From the NCBI RefSeq assembly GCF_040529045.1, contig NZ_CP131914.1, positions 3,518,501-3,582,500 of the forward strand: DNA of 64,000 nucleotides, in the 5' to 3' direction. Both the position numbers and the translations under genes were made by a program. This DNA comes from Xanthomonas indica (GTDB lineage: Bacteria; Pseudomonadota; Gammaproteobacteria; Xanthomonadales; Xanthomonadaceae). Below, in pieces: positions 55,459 to 64,000 of this stretch. The notes beneath the pieces were generated by a model. It saw only the letters and a list, made by a program, of their open reading frames with translations, ran no database searches and was not told the DNA's origin. Position 1 is the stretch's first letter; each line of letters starts with the position of its first letter.

Positions 55459-56640
55459 TCAACGCGGCAACACGGCCGTGAAGTCGACGTCCTTGGCCAC
55501 GTAGACGTTCACGATGGTGCCCTGGTTGATGGTCACGGTGGCGGGACGGCGACGATCCAGTGCCTGGTCGGCCAGACGCTGGATGGACTGCGCCGTGTTG
55601 CTCTCGAACGGCTGCTCGGTGACGATGCCGGAATTGAGGCCGGTGGTGGTGGTCTTCGGACCGTGCTCGGCCGCCGCCCACTTGAAGGCGTCGCTGAGCA
55701 TGCTGATCATCAGCGCGGACGAAATGCGGCTCGCCCAGTGCGCGTTGTACTGGCCCGGATGGCCGGCGCTGCCGAGATTGTCGACACCAGGACCGATCAG
55801 GGTGACATCGATGCCGGTCGGGGTGGTGATGCGATCCCAGACGACCTGCATGCGCGGGCCGGTCGGCTCCGCGGAACCGTACTGGCCGAGGATCTTCGAT
55901 CCCTTCGGCAGCAACAGGCGGCGGCCGTTGATGGAGTAGACCGGCTCGGTGATGATGCAGGAGGTGAAGCCCGGGAAATCGGTGATGATCCGGGTCTCCA
56001 GCACGCAGCGGATGTAAGTACCGCGCACCAGCAGACCGTCCGGGTTGGCGATCGGCTTGGCGGAGGTCTCCTGATCCTGCTGCTGCGGCGCACCGCCGCC
56101 CTGCTCCTGCCCTGGCAGCATGCCACCAAGTCCCTGGCCACCGGCATCCTGCTGCAGGCCGGCCATGCGCCGCTCCAGCAAGGACGGCCCACGCTCCTGC
56201 CGCGGCGCGGACTGCATCTGCGCATCGGTATCGGTCGGCATCGGCGGCAACGGCGGCAGACTCGGCTGCTCGGCCAGCGGCACCGGCTCGGCCGGCTGCA
56301 CCGGCGGCGGCGCCGCGGTCTGCGGCAACGCAGGCGCGACCACCGCTTCCTGACGCGGCTTCGGCGCTGGCTCGGGTGTGCTGCTGCCGCTCACCAGCCA
56401 GAAGATCGCCAGGATCAGCAGCGCCGCGATACCGGCCAGGAACACCAGCGCCTTGCGATTGAGCTTCTTCAGGTCGCTGGAGCGCAGCACCGGCTCATTG
56501 GCGTCCAGATCCGGATCGGCAGTCTGCTGCTGGCGCGCGAAATAGGGATTCTCGCGCGGCGCATCGTCCGCATTCGGATTGCGCGGCTGACCGTGATCGC
56601 GGCCGTAGTTTTCGTCAGACGGAGGTAGATTCGAGTTCAC
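55459..56640 (-). CDS. virB10: VirB10, T4SS core complex protein
   Basis: 393 residues from a GTG start that overlaps the virB9 stop (GTGA). Layout: cytoplasmic N-terminus (1-62), one helix (about 63-84, ALVFLAGIAALLILAIFWLV), a Pro-rich periplasmic linker (about 86-170), and the TrbI C-domain (about 195-393: LLVRGTYIRCVLETRIITDF, PVYSINGRRLLLPKGSKILG). The C-domain inserts into the outer membrane with VirB7 and VirB9. Confidence 0.96.
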   Translation of the reverse strand: MNSNLPPSDENYGRDHGQPRNPNADDAPRENPYFARQQQTADPDLDANEPVLRSSDLKKLNRKALVFLAGIAALLILAIFWLVSGSSTPEPAPKPRQEAVVAPALPQTAAPPPVQPAEPVPLAEQPSLPPLPPMPTDTDAQMQSAPRQERGPSLLERRMAGLQQDAGGQGLGGMLPGQEQGGGAPQQQDQETSAKPIANPDGLLVRGTYIRCVLETRIITDFPGFTSCIITEPVYSINGRRLLLPKGSKILGQYGSAEPTGPRMQVVWDRITTPTGIDVTLIGPGVDNLGSAGHPGQYNAHWASRISSALMISMLSDAFKWAAAEHGPKTTTTGLNSGIVTEQPFESNTAQSIQRLADQALDRRRPATVTINQGTIVNVYVAKDVDFTAVLPR

Positions 56641-57398
56641 TTTTGCTTGTTCCTACGCAAGCCGACAACATTCTTGCCGTGGCGGATGACCAGGAAGGGA
56701 TAGGTCCCGTGGACAATCAGGGTATTGCCCTCGACTGTGGTGTTGACCAGGAAATCCTCATCGCTTTCCTTCTCGCGGCCGAACACGGCCGGGAAATTGC
56801 CTGTCGGGAAACGCGTCAGATCCATTTTGATATAGGTGAACTTGCCATCGTCGTAGACGCTGCTCGGCACGATCCACATTTGCTTGGAGCGCGTGGAATA
56901 GTCGTAGTCGAAGTAGTAATGACGATCCTTGGTCAGGCGCGTGTCGAGCTGCGACTGATCCTTCACCTCATCGCTCGCGGCGGCGAAGCTGGTGTCCTTC
57001 GGATAGGTGAAGGTCACCTTGTACTGCACGCCGGCCTGCTTGGCCTGCTCCAGCCGCTGCCAATCCGTGGCCACCACCTTCAGTTCCAGGATGTAGGAAT
57101 GGGTGGCGGTGCGGATCATCATGTTGGTGTCGACGTCGACGTTCTTCGGCTTCAGATAGAAGACGTTCTCGCGACGGCTGAGTTCCCAGCCACTGGTGAA
57201 ACCGGTGCTGTAATCGAGGATCTTCTCGTTCGGGCTCAGTTCGATCTGGGTGGTGATGCCCAGGCCGGTACGCACCTGATAGATCTTGTCAGGCTCGTAC
57301 TCGTACTGCTGGACCACCTGGGCCGACGCGATCGGCGCGAACAGGCCCAGAGCCAGCAACGCACTATGCGCCGCACCGGTTTTCGTCAGGAAACTCAT
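56637..57398 (-). CDS. virB9: VirB9, T4SS core complex protein
   Basis: 253 residues. The signal peptide (about 1-26) ends in APIASAQ. The N-domain (YQVRTGLGITTQIELSPNEK, then DVDTNMMIRTATHSYILELKV) and the C-domain (DYDYSTRSKQMWIVPSSVYD, KFTYIKMDLTRFPTGNFPAV, HGTYPFLVIRHGKNVVGLRR) are normal for CagX/VirB9. 4-bp overlaps join virB8-virB9 and virB9-virB10. Confidence 0.97.
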   Translation of the reverse strand: MSFLTKTGAAHSALLALGLFAPIASAQVVQQYEYEPDKIYQVRTGLGITTQIELSPNEKILDYSTGFTSGWELSRRENVFYLKPKNVDVDTNMMIRTATHSYILELKVVATDWQRLEQAKQAGVQYKVTFTYPKDTSFAAASDEVKDQSQLDTRLTKDRHYYFDYDYSTRSKQMWIVPSSVYDDGKFTYIKMDLTRFPTGNFPAVFGREKESDEDFLVNTTVEGNTLIVHGTYPFLVIRHGKNVVGLRRNKQK

Positions 57399-58405
57399 CG
57401 AACGTTCGCTCCATTACCATTGTGCTGAGGTGCAACGTTGGGTGCAGGGGGCGCAGTAGCGGGCTGCGTCCCTGGATAGACCGGCGCGCCGCCCGGGCTG
57501 GCCATCGGCGCCTGCTGCGGGACCGGCATCGTGCCGCCAGCGCCCGGCGCCATCGGCTGGGCCGGCATCTGCTGCATCGGCACTTGTCCTGCAGCTCCCG
57601 GCATCTGCGCGGCCGCCGGCTGCTGAACCGCGCCAGCGGCAGGCGTCTGTACGGCGGACGATGGCGGAACCGGCATGGCCGAGTAGTCGTTGTCGACCCG
57701 GTAATCGGTCACCTGGAACCCGAGCGGATTCTGCACCCGCAGTTCGTCTTCCATGGCCAGGTTGCTGTTGTAACGGAAGCCCATGATGGCGAACTTGTTG
57801 TCGAGCAGCGTGGACTGCCCGGTCTTCTTGTCGTAGATGCTGCGCTGGAAGCGCACGTTCGCACCGTTGTAGGGCTTGCCGCCGCCACCGAGCAGCGAGA
57901 TGCTCAGGATCTTGACCCGAATCGAGCGTGCCTTGCCGTAGGTGTAGTACGGCGCCGACGGATTGTTCGGCGCGTGCAGATTGAAATACTCGGCCCCTAC
58001 CGAGGTATTGCGCGGCGCCATCGAGAACACCGTATTCCAGTCGTTGAGCCCCATCATCTCCGAGTCGTAGGACTCACGCGCAGTGATGAAGCGCGCCACG
58101 TTGCTCCTGGCCAAGGCTTCGCTGTTGGTGACACTCTGCACATCGCCGCTGTTGCGCAGCACCGAGATCGTGGACGTGCCGGTGTACGCATCCGCCATCA
58201 CCAGATACGGCACTTTCTCCTTCAACGGCAGCATGTAGTAATACCCGCCGCCGAGCAGCAGGCACATGATGATGGCGGCGAACGCGATCCACCACGCACG
58301 GCGCTCGCTGCGGCGCGCCAGATCAGCGATGCTGATTTCGTAATTGACCGCCTTCGCTACCGCTTTGTTGACGTTTTCGCTTTCGACCGGCTTTTTACCG
58401 AACAT
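57395..58405 (-). CDS. virB8: VirB8, T4SS inner-membrane assembly factor with a long Pro/Gln-rich tail
   Basis: 336 residues. Short cytoplasmic part, helix (about 38-58, WWIAFAAIIMCLLLGGGYYY), and the NTF2-like periplasmic VirB8 domain (about 70-240: ESYDSEMMGLNDWNTVFSMA, YTYGKARSIRVKILSISLL, NPLGFQVTDYRVDNDYS). The final about 90 residues are Pro/Gln/Met/Ala-rich and probably disordered, longer than in model VirB8 proteins. Start ATG 58403-58405. Confidence 0.95.
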   Translation of the reverse strand: MFGKKPVESENVNKAVAKAVNYEISIADLARRSERRAWWIAFAAIIMCLLLGGGYYYMLPLKEKVPYLVMADAYTGTSTISVLRNSGDVQSVTNSEALARSNVARFITARESYDSEMMGLNDWNTVFSMAPRNTSVGAEYFNLHAPNNPSAPYYTYGKARSIRVKILSISLLGGGGKPYNGANVRFQRSIYDKKTGQSTLLDNKFAIMGFRYNSNLAMEDELRVQNPLGFQVTDYRVDNDYSAMPVPPSSAVQTPAAGAVQQPAAAQMPGAAGQVPMQQMPAQPMAPGAGGTMPVPQQAPMASPGGAPVYPGTQPATAPPAPNVAPQHNGNGANVR

Positions 58406-58466
58406 CAGACTTCACCAGGTTTCGTAATGTGGCTGCCGGCGTGCAGCATGCACGCCGACGGTGACG

Positions 58467-58904
58467 TCACTTCGTGCTGCCGCTTGCCGCCGGCGCACCG
58501 CTCACCGACGACGACGGCTGCACCAGGATGCGATTTCCCGCGGCAGTCACGCTCAGCCCTTCCTGCGCATAGACCACGCTCAGTTCGGCGACCGCCTGCT
58601 GGATGCTGGTGGTGTTGATCTTGGCGACCGGCGCATACAGCGTGTAGTCGGACTGGATGCCGTAGGACAGCTGCATGTTCGAGTCCTTGGCCCAGCGCTC
58701 GAGCATCGTCTTCAGCGTGCCGTCCATCGGGATCGCCTGGTACACGTAAGACGAGTACAGCGGGATCTCCATGGTCGACTCGGAGAAACGATTGACCGGC
58801 TTCCACTTGCCACGGAAGTCGGGCGCGGGCCTGGTTGCACAGGCGCTCAACAGCGCGACGGCACTCAACGTAGCGATCAGCCGAAACATATGCGTTCTTT
58901 TCAC
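58467..58904 (-). CDS. virB7: VirB7, T4SS outer-membrane lipoprotein with C-terminal N0-like domain
   Basis: 145 residues from the GTG at 58902-58904, which has an SD (AGAGG, 5 bases upstream) and overlaps the stop of a small upstream ORF (GTGA). The ATG at 58887-58889 would give 140 residues. The lipobox LLSAC puts the lipidated Cys at 22 (17 from the ATG). After it come DFRGKWKPVNRFSE, which binds VirB9, and a folded domain (YVYQAIPMDGTLKTMLERWA, SDYTLYAPVAKINTTSIQQA, YAQEGLSVTAAGNRILVQP). That domain is the N0-like fold described for the X. citri protein. Model VirB7 proteins are much shorter (about 45-60 residues). Confidence 0.93.
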   Translation of the reverse strand: MKRTHMFRLIATLSAVALLSACATRPAPDFRGKWKPVNRFSESTMEIPLYSSYVYQAIPMDGTLKTMLERWAKDSNMQLSYGIQSDYTLYAPVAKINTTSIQQAVAELSVVYAQEGLSVTAAGNRILVQPSSSVSGAPAASGSTK

Positions 58905-59119
58905 GCGAGCCTCTGAATTGCGGAAACGTATTGAGAGCGGGCGGCGCGCAAGCGGCCCACTGCTGGATGGCGAAGTTCGACGCGACGACGCGACACGCGC
59001 GTCGCGAGGAGGAAGGCACCGGAAACGGCGCAGGCGCAGATCCACGGCAGGCGACGGAAGACGTCCGAAGCCGCGCGATCAGCGCCGATGAAAACGGAAT
59101 TTGACAGCAAACCTTCCAT
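58901..59119 (-). CDS. Small unknown ORF between virD4 and virB7
   Basis: 72 codons. The ATG at 59117-59119 has a good SD (AAGGGG, 5 bases upstream). The protein has one predicted hydrophobic helix (LPWICACAVSGAFLLATRV), then an Arg-rich tail. Its stop overlaps the virB7 GTG (GTGA). I recognise no family, and it could be a chance ORF; the SD and coupling are the arguments for it. Without it, the 400 bp between virD4 and virB7 hold only the presumed virB promoter. Confidence 0.4.
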   Translation of the reverse strand: MEGLLSNSVFIGADRAASDVFRRLPWICACAVSGAFLLATRVSRRRVELRHPAVGRLRAARSQYVSAIQRLA

Positions 59120-59289
59120 GTCACCCCTTACGTGCGCCTGTTCGACCCACGCCCCTGTTCCTGTTTTGTTACCAACGCACCGCCATGCTCGCGAGAATGT
59201 GCCGCAGGGGCCAGTCCACGTCAAGCATTTGGCAAAAAAACGTTCAATTGATGACTAAGCCCAAAAAATAGGTGTTTTTCGTCACATTT

Positions 59290-60963
59290 TTAGACCGACA
59301 GCGTCGGAATGTCGACTTTCGGACGCAGCCGCGCAGTGAAGTGGCGATCCTTGTAGTACTTGATCTTGTCGCACTTCACCGGATGCGGAATGCCCTCGTA
59401 CAAGAACACTTCCTGGTCGTTCCCCATCGCCTTCAACTCTTGCGGCAGCATCAGCGCCCGCTTCTCCTCCGACACGCTCCGGGTCACATCCTTGCCGCGC
59501 GTGACGTTCTTCTTGCGGAAAGTGGTGTAGCCGAGCATCTCGGAGTAGTCATTGGCATCCTGCTGCTCGCGCGGAGCGTAGAGAATCTGCAGTGCATGAT
59601 TCGTGATGATGGTCCGCGAGATGTCCTTGCCATAGGTGGCATCGAGCTGTGCCATGCTCTGGATGATCGGCAGAAGGCGGACATTGTAGCCAGCCATATA
59701 TGACACTGCCGAGGCGATGATGTCGACCTTGCCGATCGCGGTGAACTCGTCCATCAGCAGCAGGCACTGGTACTTCAAGGCCGGATTGCTCTTGGGCAGC
59801 TCCTTGGTGTTGAGGTTGATGATCTGGCTGAAGAACAGGTTGATGATCAGGCGGCTCTCGGCCAGCTTGTTGGGCTGGATGCCGATGTAGATCGTCATCT
59901 TCTTCTTGCGCAGGTCGGTCAGCAGGAAATCGTTGTCGCTGGTGGCCGCGTCCAGCACCGGGTTGATCCAGGCGTTGAGCGGCTCCTTGAGCGTGCCCAT
60001 GATCGAGGCGAAGGTCTCGTCCGCCTGCGACAGCAGGTTGGAGAACGCCGACTTGGCGTTGCCGCTGAGGAAGCGCCGCTCCGACAGCGACTTCAGGTAC
60101 TTCTTCAGGTCGGTGCCGTCGCCGGAAGACAGGCGGTAGATCGCGCCCAGCGTCGGCGTGCCGAGACCGCCGGGGAAGCCGATGTTGCGCTCGTCGTCCC
60201 AGTTCTCGAACAGGTACAGCGAGAACGCCATGAACGCGTTGCGCGCCTGGCTGACCCAGAACTTCTGGTCGTCGGAGCCGTCCGGATACAGCATGGCGGC
60301 GATGCTCATCAGGTCCGAGACGCGGAACGCCGGGTCGTCGGAGACGTAGCTGAGCGGATTCCAGCGATGCGTGCGGCGGTCCTCGGCGAAGGGATTGAAC
60401 AGGAACACCTCCTGGCCCTGGCTGGCGCGCCAGCCGCTGGTCAGATCGAAGTTCTCCTGCTTGATGTCCAGGACCACCACCGATTCCTGGTACTCGAGCA
60501 GGTTCGGAATGACCACGCCGACGCCCTTGCCCGACCGGGTCGGGGCCGCCAGGATCACGAACTGCTGGCCGCTGAGGCGCACCAGCTTGCCGCGGAACTT
60601 GCCGACCACGATGCCGTCGCCGCTGGTCTTGAACAGCCCGTGCCTGGACAGGTCGGCCGCGCCGGCGAAACGCGCGTCGCCGTGCAGGCTGCGCTTGGCC
60701 GGCTTGAACATCAGCACCAGGATCAGCAGCGCCACGAGGCCGGGCAAGCCGAAGCCGAGGTAGCCGGCCCACTTGATCTTGCCGACGTAGGGGGCCACCT
60801 CCGGCAAGCCGATGGCGTGCACGTACTGGTAGTAGGTGCCAAGCCCGAACATCCGCGTGTCCAGCTTCAGCAGCAGCAGGACCAGGTAGCCGGACAGGAA
60901 GTAGCCGCAGACGGCCGTGAGCACGACGACGAACGCCGCCGCAACGAGTTTACGATTCGACAA
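59290..60963 (-). CDS. virD4: VirD4, T4SS coupling ATPase (TTG start)
   Basis: 557 residues. The frame is closed by a TAG six bases upstream of the TTG at 60961-60963, and no Met occurs before residue 38. The TTG has a strong SD (GGGAGG, 7 bases away), so it is the start. Two N-terminal helices (about 8-32, 60-85), then Walker A APTRSGKG (K146), RWNPLSYVSDDPAFRVSDL, and Walker B YQCLLLMDEFTAIGK. It recruits effectors; in Xanthomonas it binds the XVIPCD tail of toxins. It is transcribed separately from virB7-6 or at some distance. Confidence 0.96.
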   Translation of the reverse strand: MSNRKLVAAAFVVVLTAVCGYFLSGYLVLLLLKLDTRMFGLGTYYQYVHAIGLPEVAPYVGKIKWAGYLGFGLPGLVALLILVLMFKPAKRSLHGDARFAGAADLSRHGLFKTSGDGIVVGKFRGKLVRLSGQQFVILAAPTRSGKGVGVVIPNLLEYQESVVVLDIKQENFDLTSGWRASQGQEVFLFNPFAEDRRTHRWNPLSYVSDDPAFRVSDLMSIAAMLYPDGSDDQKFWVSQARNAFMAFSLYLFENWDDERNIGFPGGLGTPTLGAIYRLSSGDGTDLKKYLKSLSERRFLSGNAKSAFSNLLSQADETFASIMGTLKEPLNAWINPVLDAATSDNDFLLTDLRKKKMTIYIGIQPNKLAESRLIINLFFSQIINLNTKELPKSNPALKYQCLLLMDEFTAIGKVDIIASAVSYMAGYNVRLLPIIQSMAQLDATYGKDISRTIITNHALQILYAPREQQDANDYSEMLGYTTFRKKNVTRGKDVTRSVSEEKRALMLPQELKAMGNDQEVFLYEGIPHPVKCDKIKYYKDRHFTARLRPKVDIPTLSV

Positions 60964-61205
60964 GCCCTATCCTCCCTGATCCATCTGGCGAATATTCTAG
61001 AGCGAGTTCCGCGCTTTGCGACGGGCCACGTCGGCGGCCCGTGCGACGAGATGGAGCGCCTGCAAGCGCGGCGGCCGAAGACGGCGCAAGGCAGGCACGC
61101 GACCCACCCCCAGCACGATGACCCGATGGCCAAGCCCATGGCACCGGCCCGCCTCGCCCGGTCGTCCAGGCGGGCCCGCACCTCCCTTGACCCGTATGGC
61201 GCGTT

Positions 61206-61463
61206 CTAGCGACGCTGCCGCGTGCTCGGCTTGTGCCGCGACGGTTTCCTTTCCGCGCTGACCGCATCCCGATCGCGCTCGACCAGGGTATCCAGGAAGA
61301 CCCGTGCCTCGTCCCAGGACATGTCGTGCGGATCCACGCGCGCACCGCCGTCGGTGGTGACCGTATAGCCCACCACGTTGGCCGGGCTGTATTCCGGCTC
61401 CCGGGTCAACGCCACGAGCTGGTAGCGTCCTTTGACTTGCACCGTATGATGGTATTCCACCAT
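61206..61463 (-). CDS. Small conserved hypothetical protein
   Basis: 85 residues, ATG 61461-61463 with SD AGGAGG 8 bases upstream. It starts MVEYHHTVQVKGRYQLVALT, a short beta-rich stretch, followed by an acidic helix (DPHDMSWDEARVFLDTLVER) and a basic Arg/Lys tail. I do not recognise a domain. It lies between virD4 and tRNA-Val in the same orientation as both. Confidence 0.75.
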   Translation of the reverse strand: MVEYHHTVQVKGRYQLVALTREPEYSPANVVGYTVTTDGGARVDPHDMSWDEARVFLDTLVERDRDAVSAERKPSRHKPSTRQRR

Positions 61464-61568
61464 GCGCCTGGCCTCCTCGCCTGATCGTCCGCTCGGATGC
61501 TAAAGCAAGCGTGGCTGCGCGGCCAGCGACGTCCTGCGGGGCGTCGTCGGCAGCCGCAGCGCGGACAC

Positions 61569-61592
61569 AAAAAAGCCGGCTTCCGCCGGCTT
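61569..61592 (-). terminator. Intrinsic terminator of tRNA-Val
   Basis: An 8-bp stem (aagccggc 61573-61580 with gccggctt 61585-61592, loop ttcc) is followed on the minus strand by TTTTTTGTG. Confidence 0.88.
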
Positions 61593-61622
61593 CGTCGTTT
61601 CCACGCACGCCTTTTCGCGTCG

Positions 61623-61697
61623 TGGTGGGCGGTACAGGGTTCGAACCTGTGACCCCTACCATGTCAAGGTAGTGCTCTACCGCTGAGCTAACCGCCC
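61623..61697 (-). tRNA. tRNA-Val (anticodon GAC)
   Basis: A 75-nt cloverleaf with encoded CCA (61623-61625). Acceptor GGGCGGT/ACCGCCC, anticodon arm CTACC-TTGACAT-GGTAG (GAC), T arm with GGTTCGAACCC. Such tRNA genes are common integration sites; I looked for a second copy of its 3' end near the T4SS left border and saw none. Confidence 0.97.
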
Positions 61698-61795
61698 CTC
61701 TCTGCCGCGGCACACCGCTGCAGGGGCGCGAATCTTAGCCCACCTGACGGACAAGAACAATACCCACCGCGTTGTCGGCCACCGCGGCGGCCTGC

Positions 61796-63826
<2,031 letters not shown>

Positions 63827-63973
63827 GCACAAGCCTCAAGGTGAAGAGCGAGACCGACCGTGTCGGCCGACCCCGCGCCGGGGAGATTTCCTACATGGGA
63901 ACGCACAACCCCCTCATTCAAGCCCTGCCGCCCCGCCGCGAGACTGGCGACCTCGCACCGGGAGACGACGGAC

Positions 63974-64000
63974 ATGCGGAACGCTGCGCTGAAAGGCTAC
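63974..64000 (+). CDS. Possible start of a gene continuing beyond the right edge
   Basis: ATG at 63974 with a gggag sequence about 10 bases upstream opens a frame MRNAALKGY that stays open to the window end. Only nine codons are visible, so neither the product nor its reality can be judged. It is divergent from uvrB. Confidence 0.25.

Noticed and set aside
61623-61697. tRNA-Val as attachment site of the T4SS island
   Set aside because: No integrase gene and no repeat of the tRNA 3' end was found near 47100-47500.

Overview
This window is a high-GC gammaproteobacterial chromosome segment that I place in Xanthomonas. The evidence is the whole-protein look of the gum (xanthan) cluster next to tRNA-Pro, ihfA, pheT/S and thrS, a XgtA-type alpha-glucosidase, and a chromosomal VirB/VirD4 locus whose VirB7 has the long Xanthomonas-type C-terminal domain. 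One acetyltransferase gene (gumG) is absent, and a cupin gene sits between gumM and gumN. This suggests a species outside the classical campestris/citri group (inference only).

Layout. 1-4093 (+): the 3' part of a Ser/Thr kinase-TPR receptor, overlapped by a cytosolic histidine kinase and followed by a NarL-type regulator. 4197-8819 (+): acyl-CoA dehydrogenase, an HNH nuclease-like protein and dxs. 8945-23586 (-): gumB-C-D-E-F-H-I-J-K-L-M, then a DUF985 cupin and gumN, most joined by 4-bp start/stop overlaps. 24165-32135 (-): tRNA-Pro(GGG), a MerR regulator, ihfA, pheT, pheS, rplT, rpmI, infC (non-canonical ATC start) and thrS. The thrS leader carries a tiny ORF with three consecutive Thr codons followed by a terminator-like hairpin.

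32485-47040: a starch/maltodextrin utilisation locus. It has a LacI-family regulator, a GH13 amylase, an MFS sugar transporter, a six-hairpin glycosidase-like protein, a GH97 alpha-glucosidase broken by a 1-nt frameshift, a TonB-dependent receptor and an XgtA-like alpha-glucosidase. Three copies of one exact 14-bp near-palindrome lie upstream of the three transcription starts of this locus and define a probable regulon. The enzymes would cut polymer outside or in the periplasm, the receptor and MFS carrier would bring oligosaccharides across the two membranes, and the cytoplasmic alpha-glucosidase would finish to glucose.

47463-60963 (-): a complete type IV secretion system, virD4 then virB7-8-9-10-11-1-2-3-4-5-6, ending in a small Cys-rich secreted DUF4189 protein. 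Gene order and VirB7 architecture match the bacteria-killing X-T4SS class. No recognisable effector or immunity pair is visible in the window. The left border is markedly AT-rich. 61206-64000 holds a small unknown protein, tRNA-Val(GAC), uvrB and perhaps the first codons of a rightward gene.

I saw no CRISPR array, insertion sequence or rRNA.
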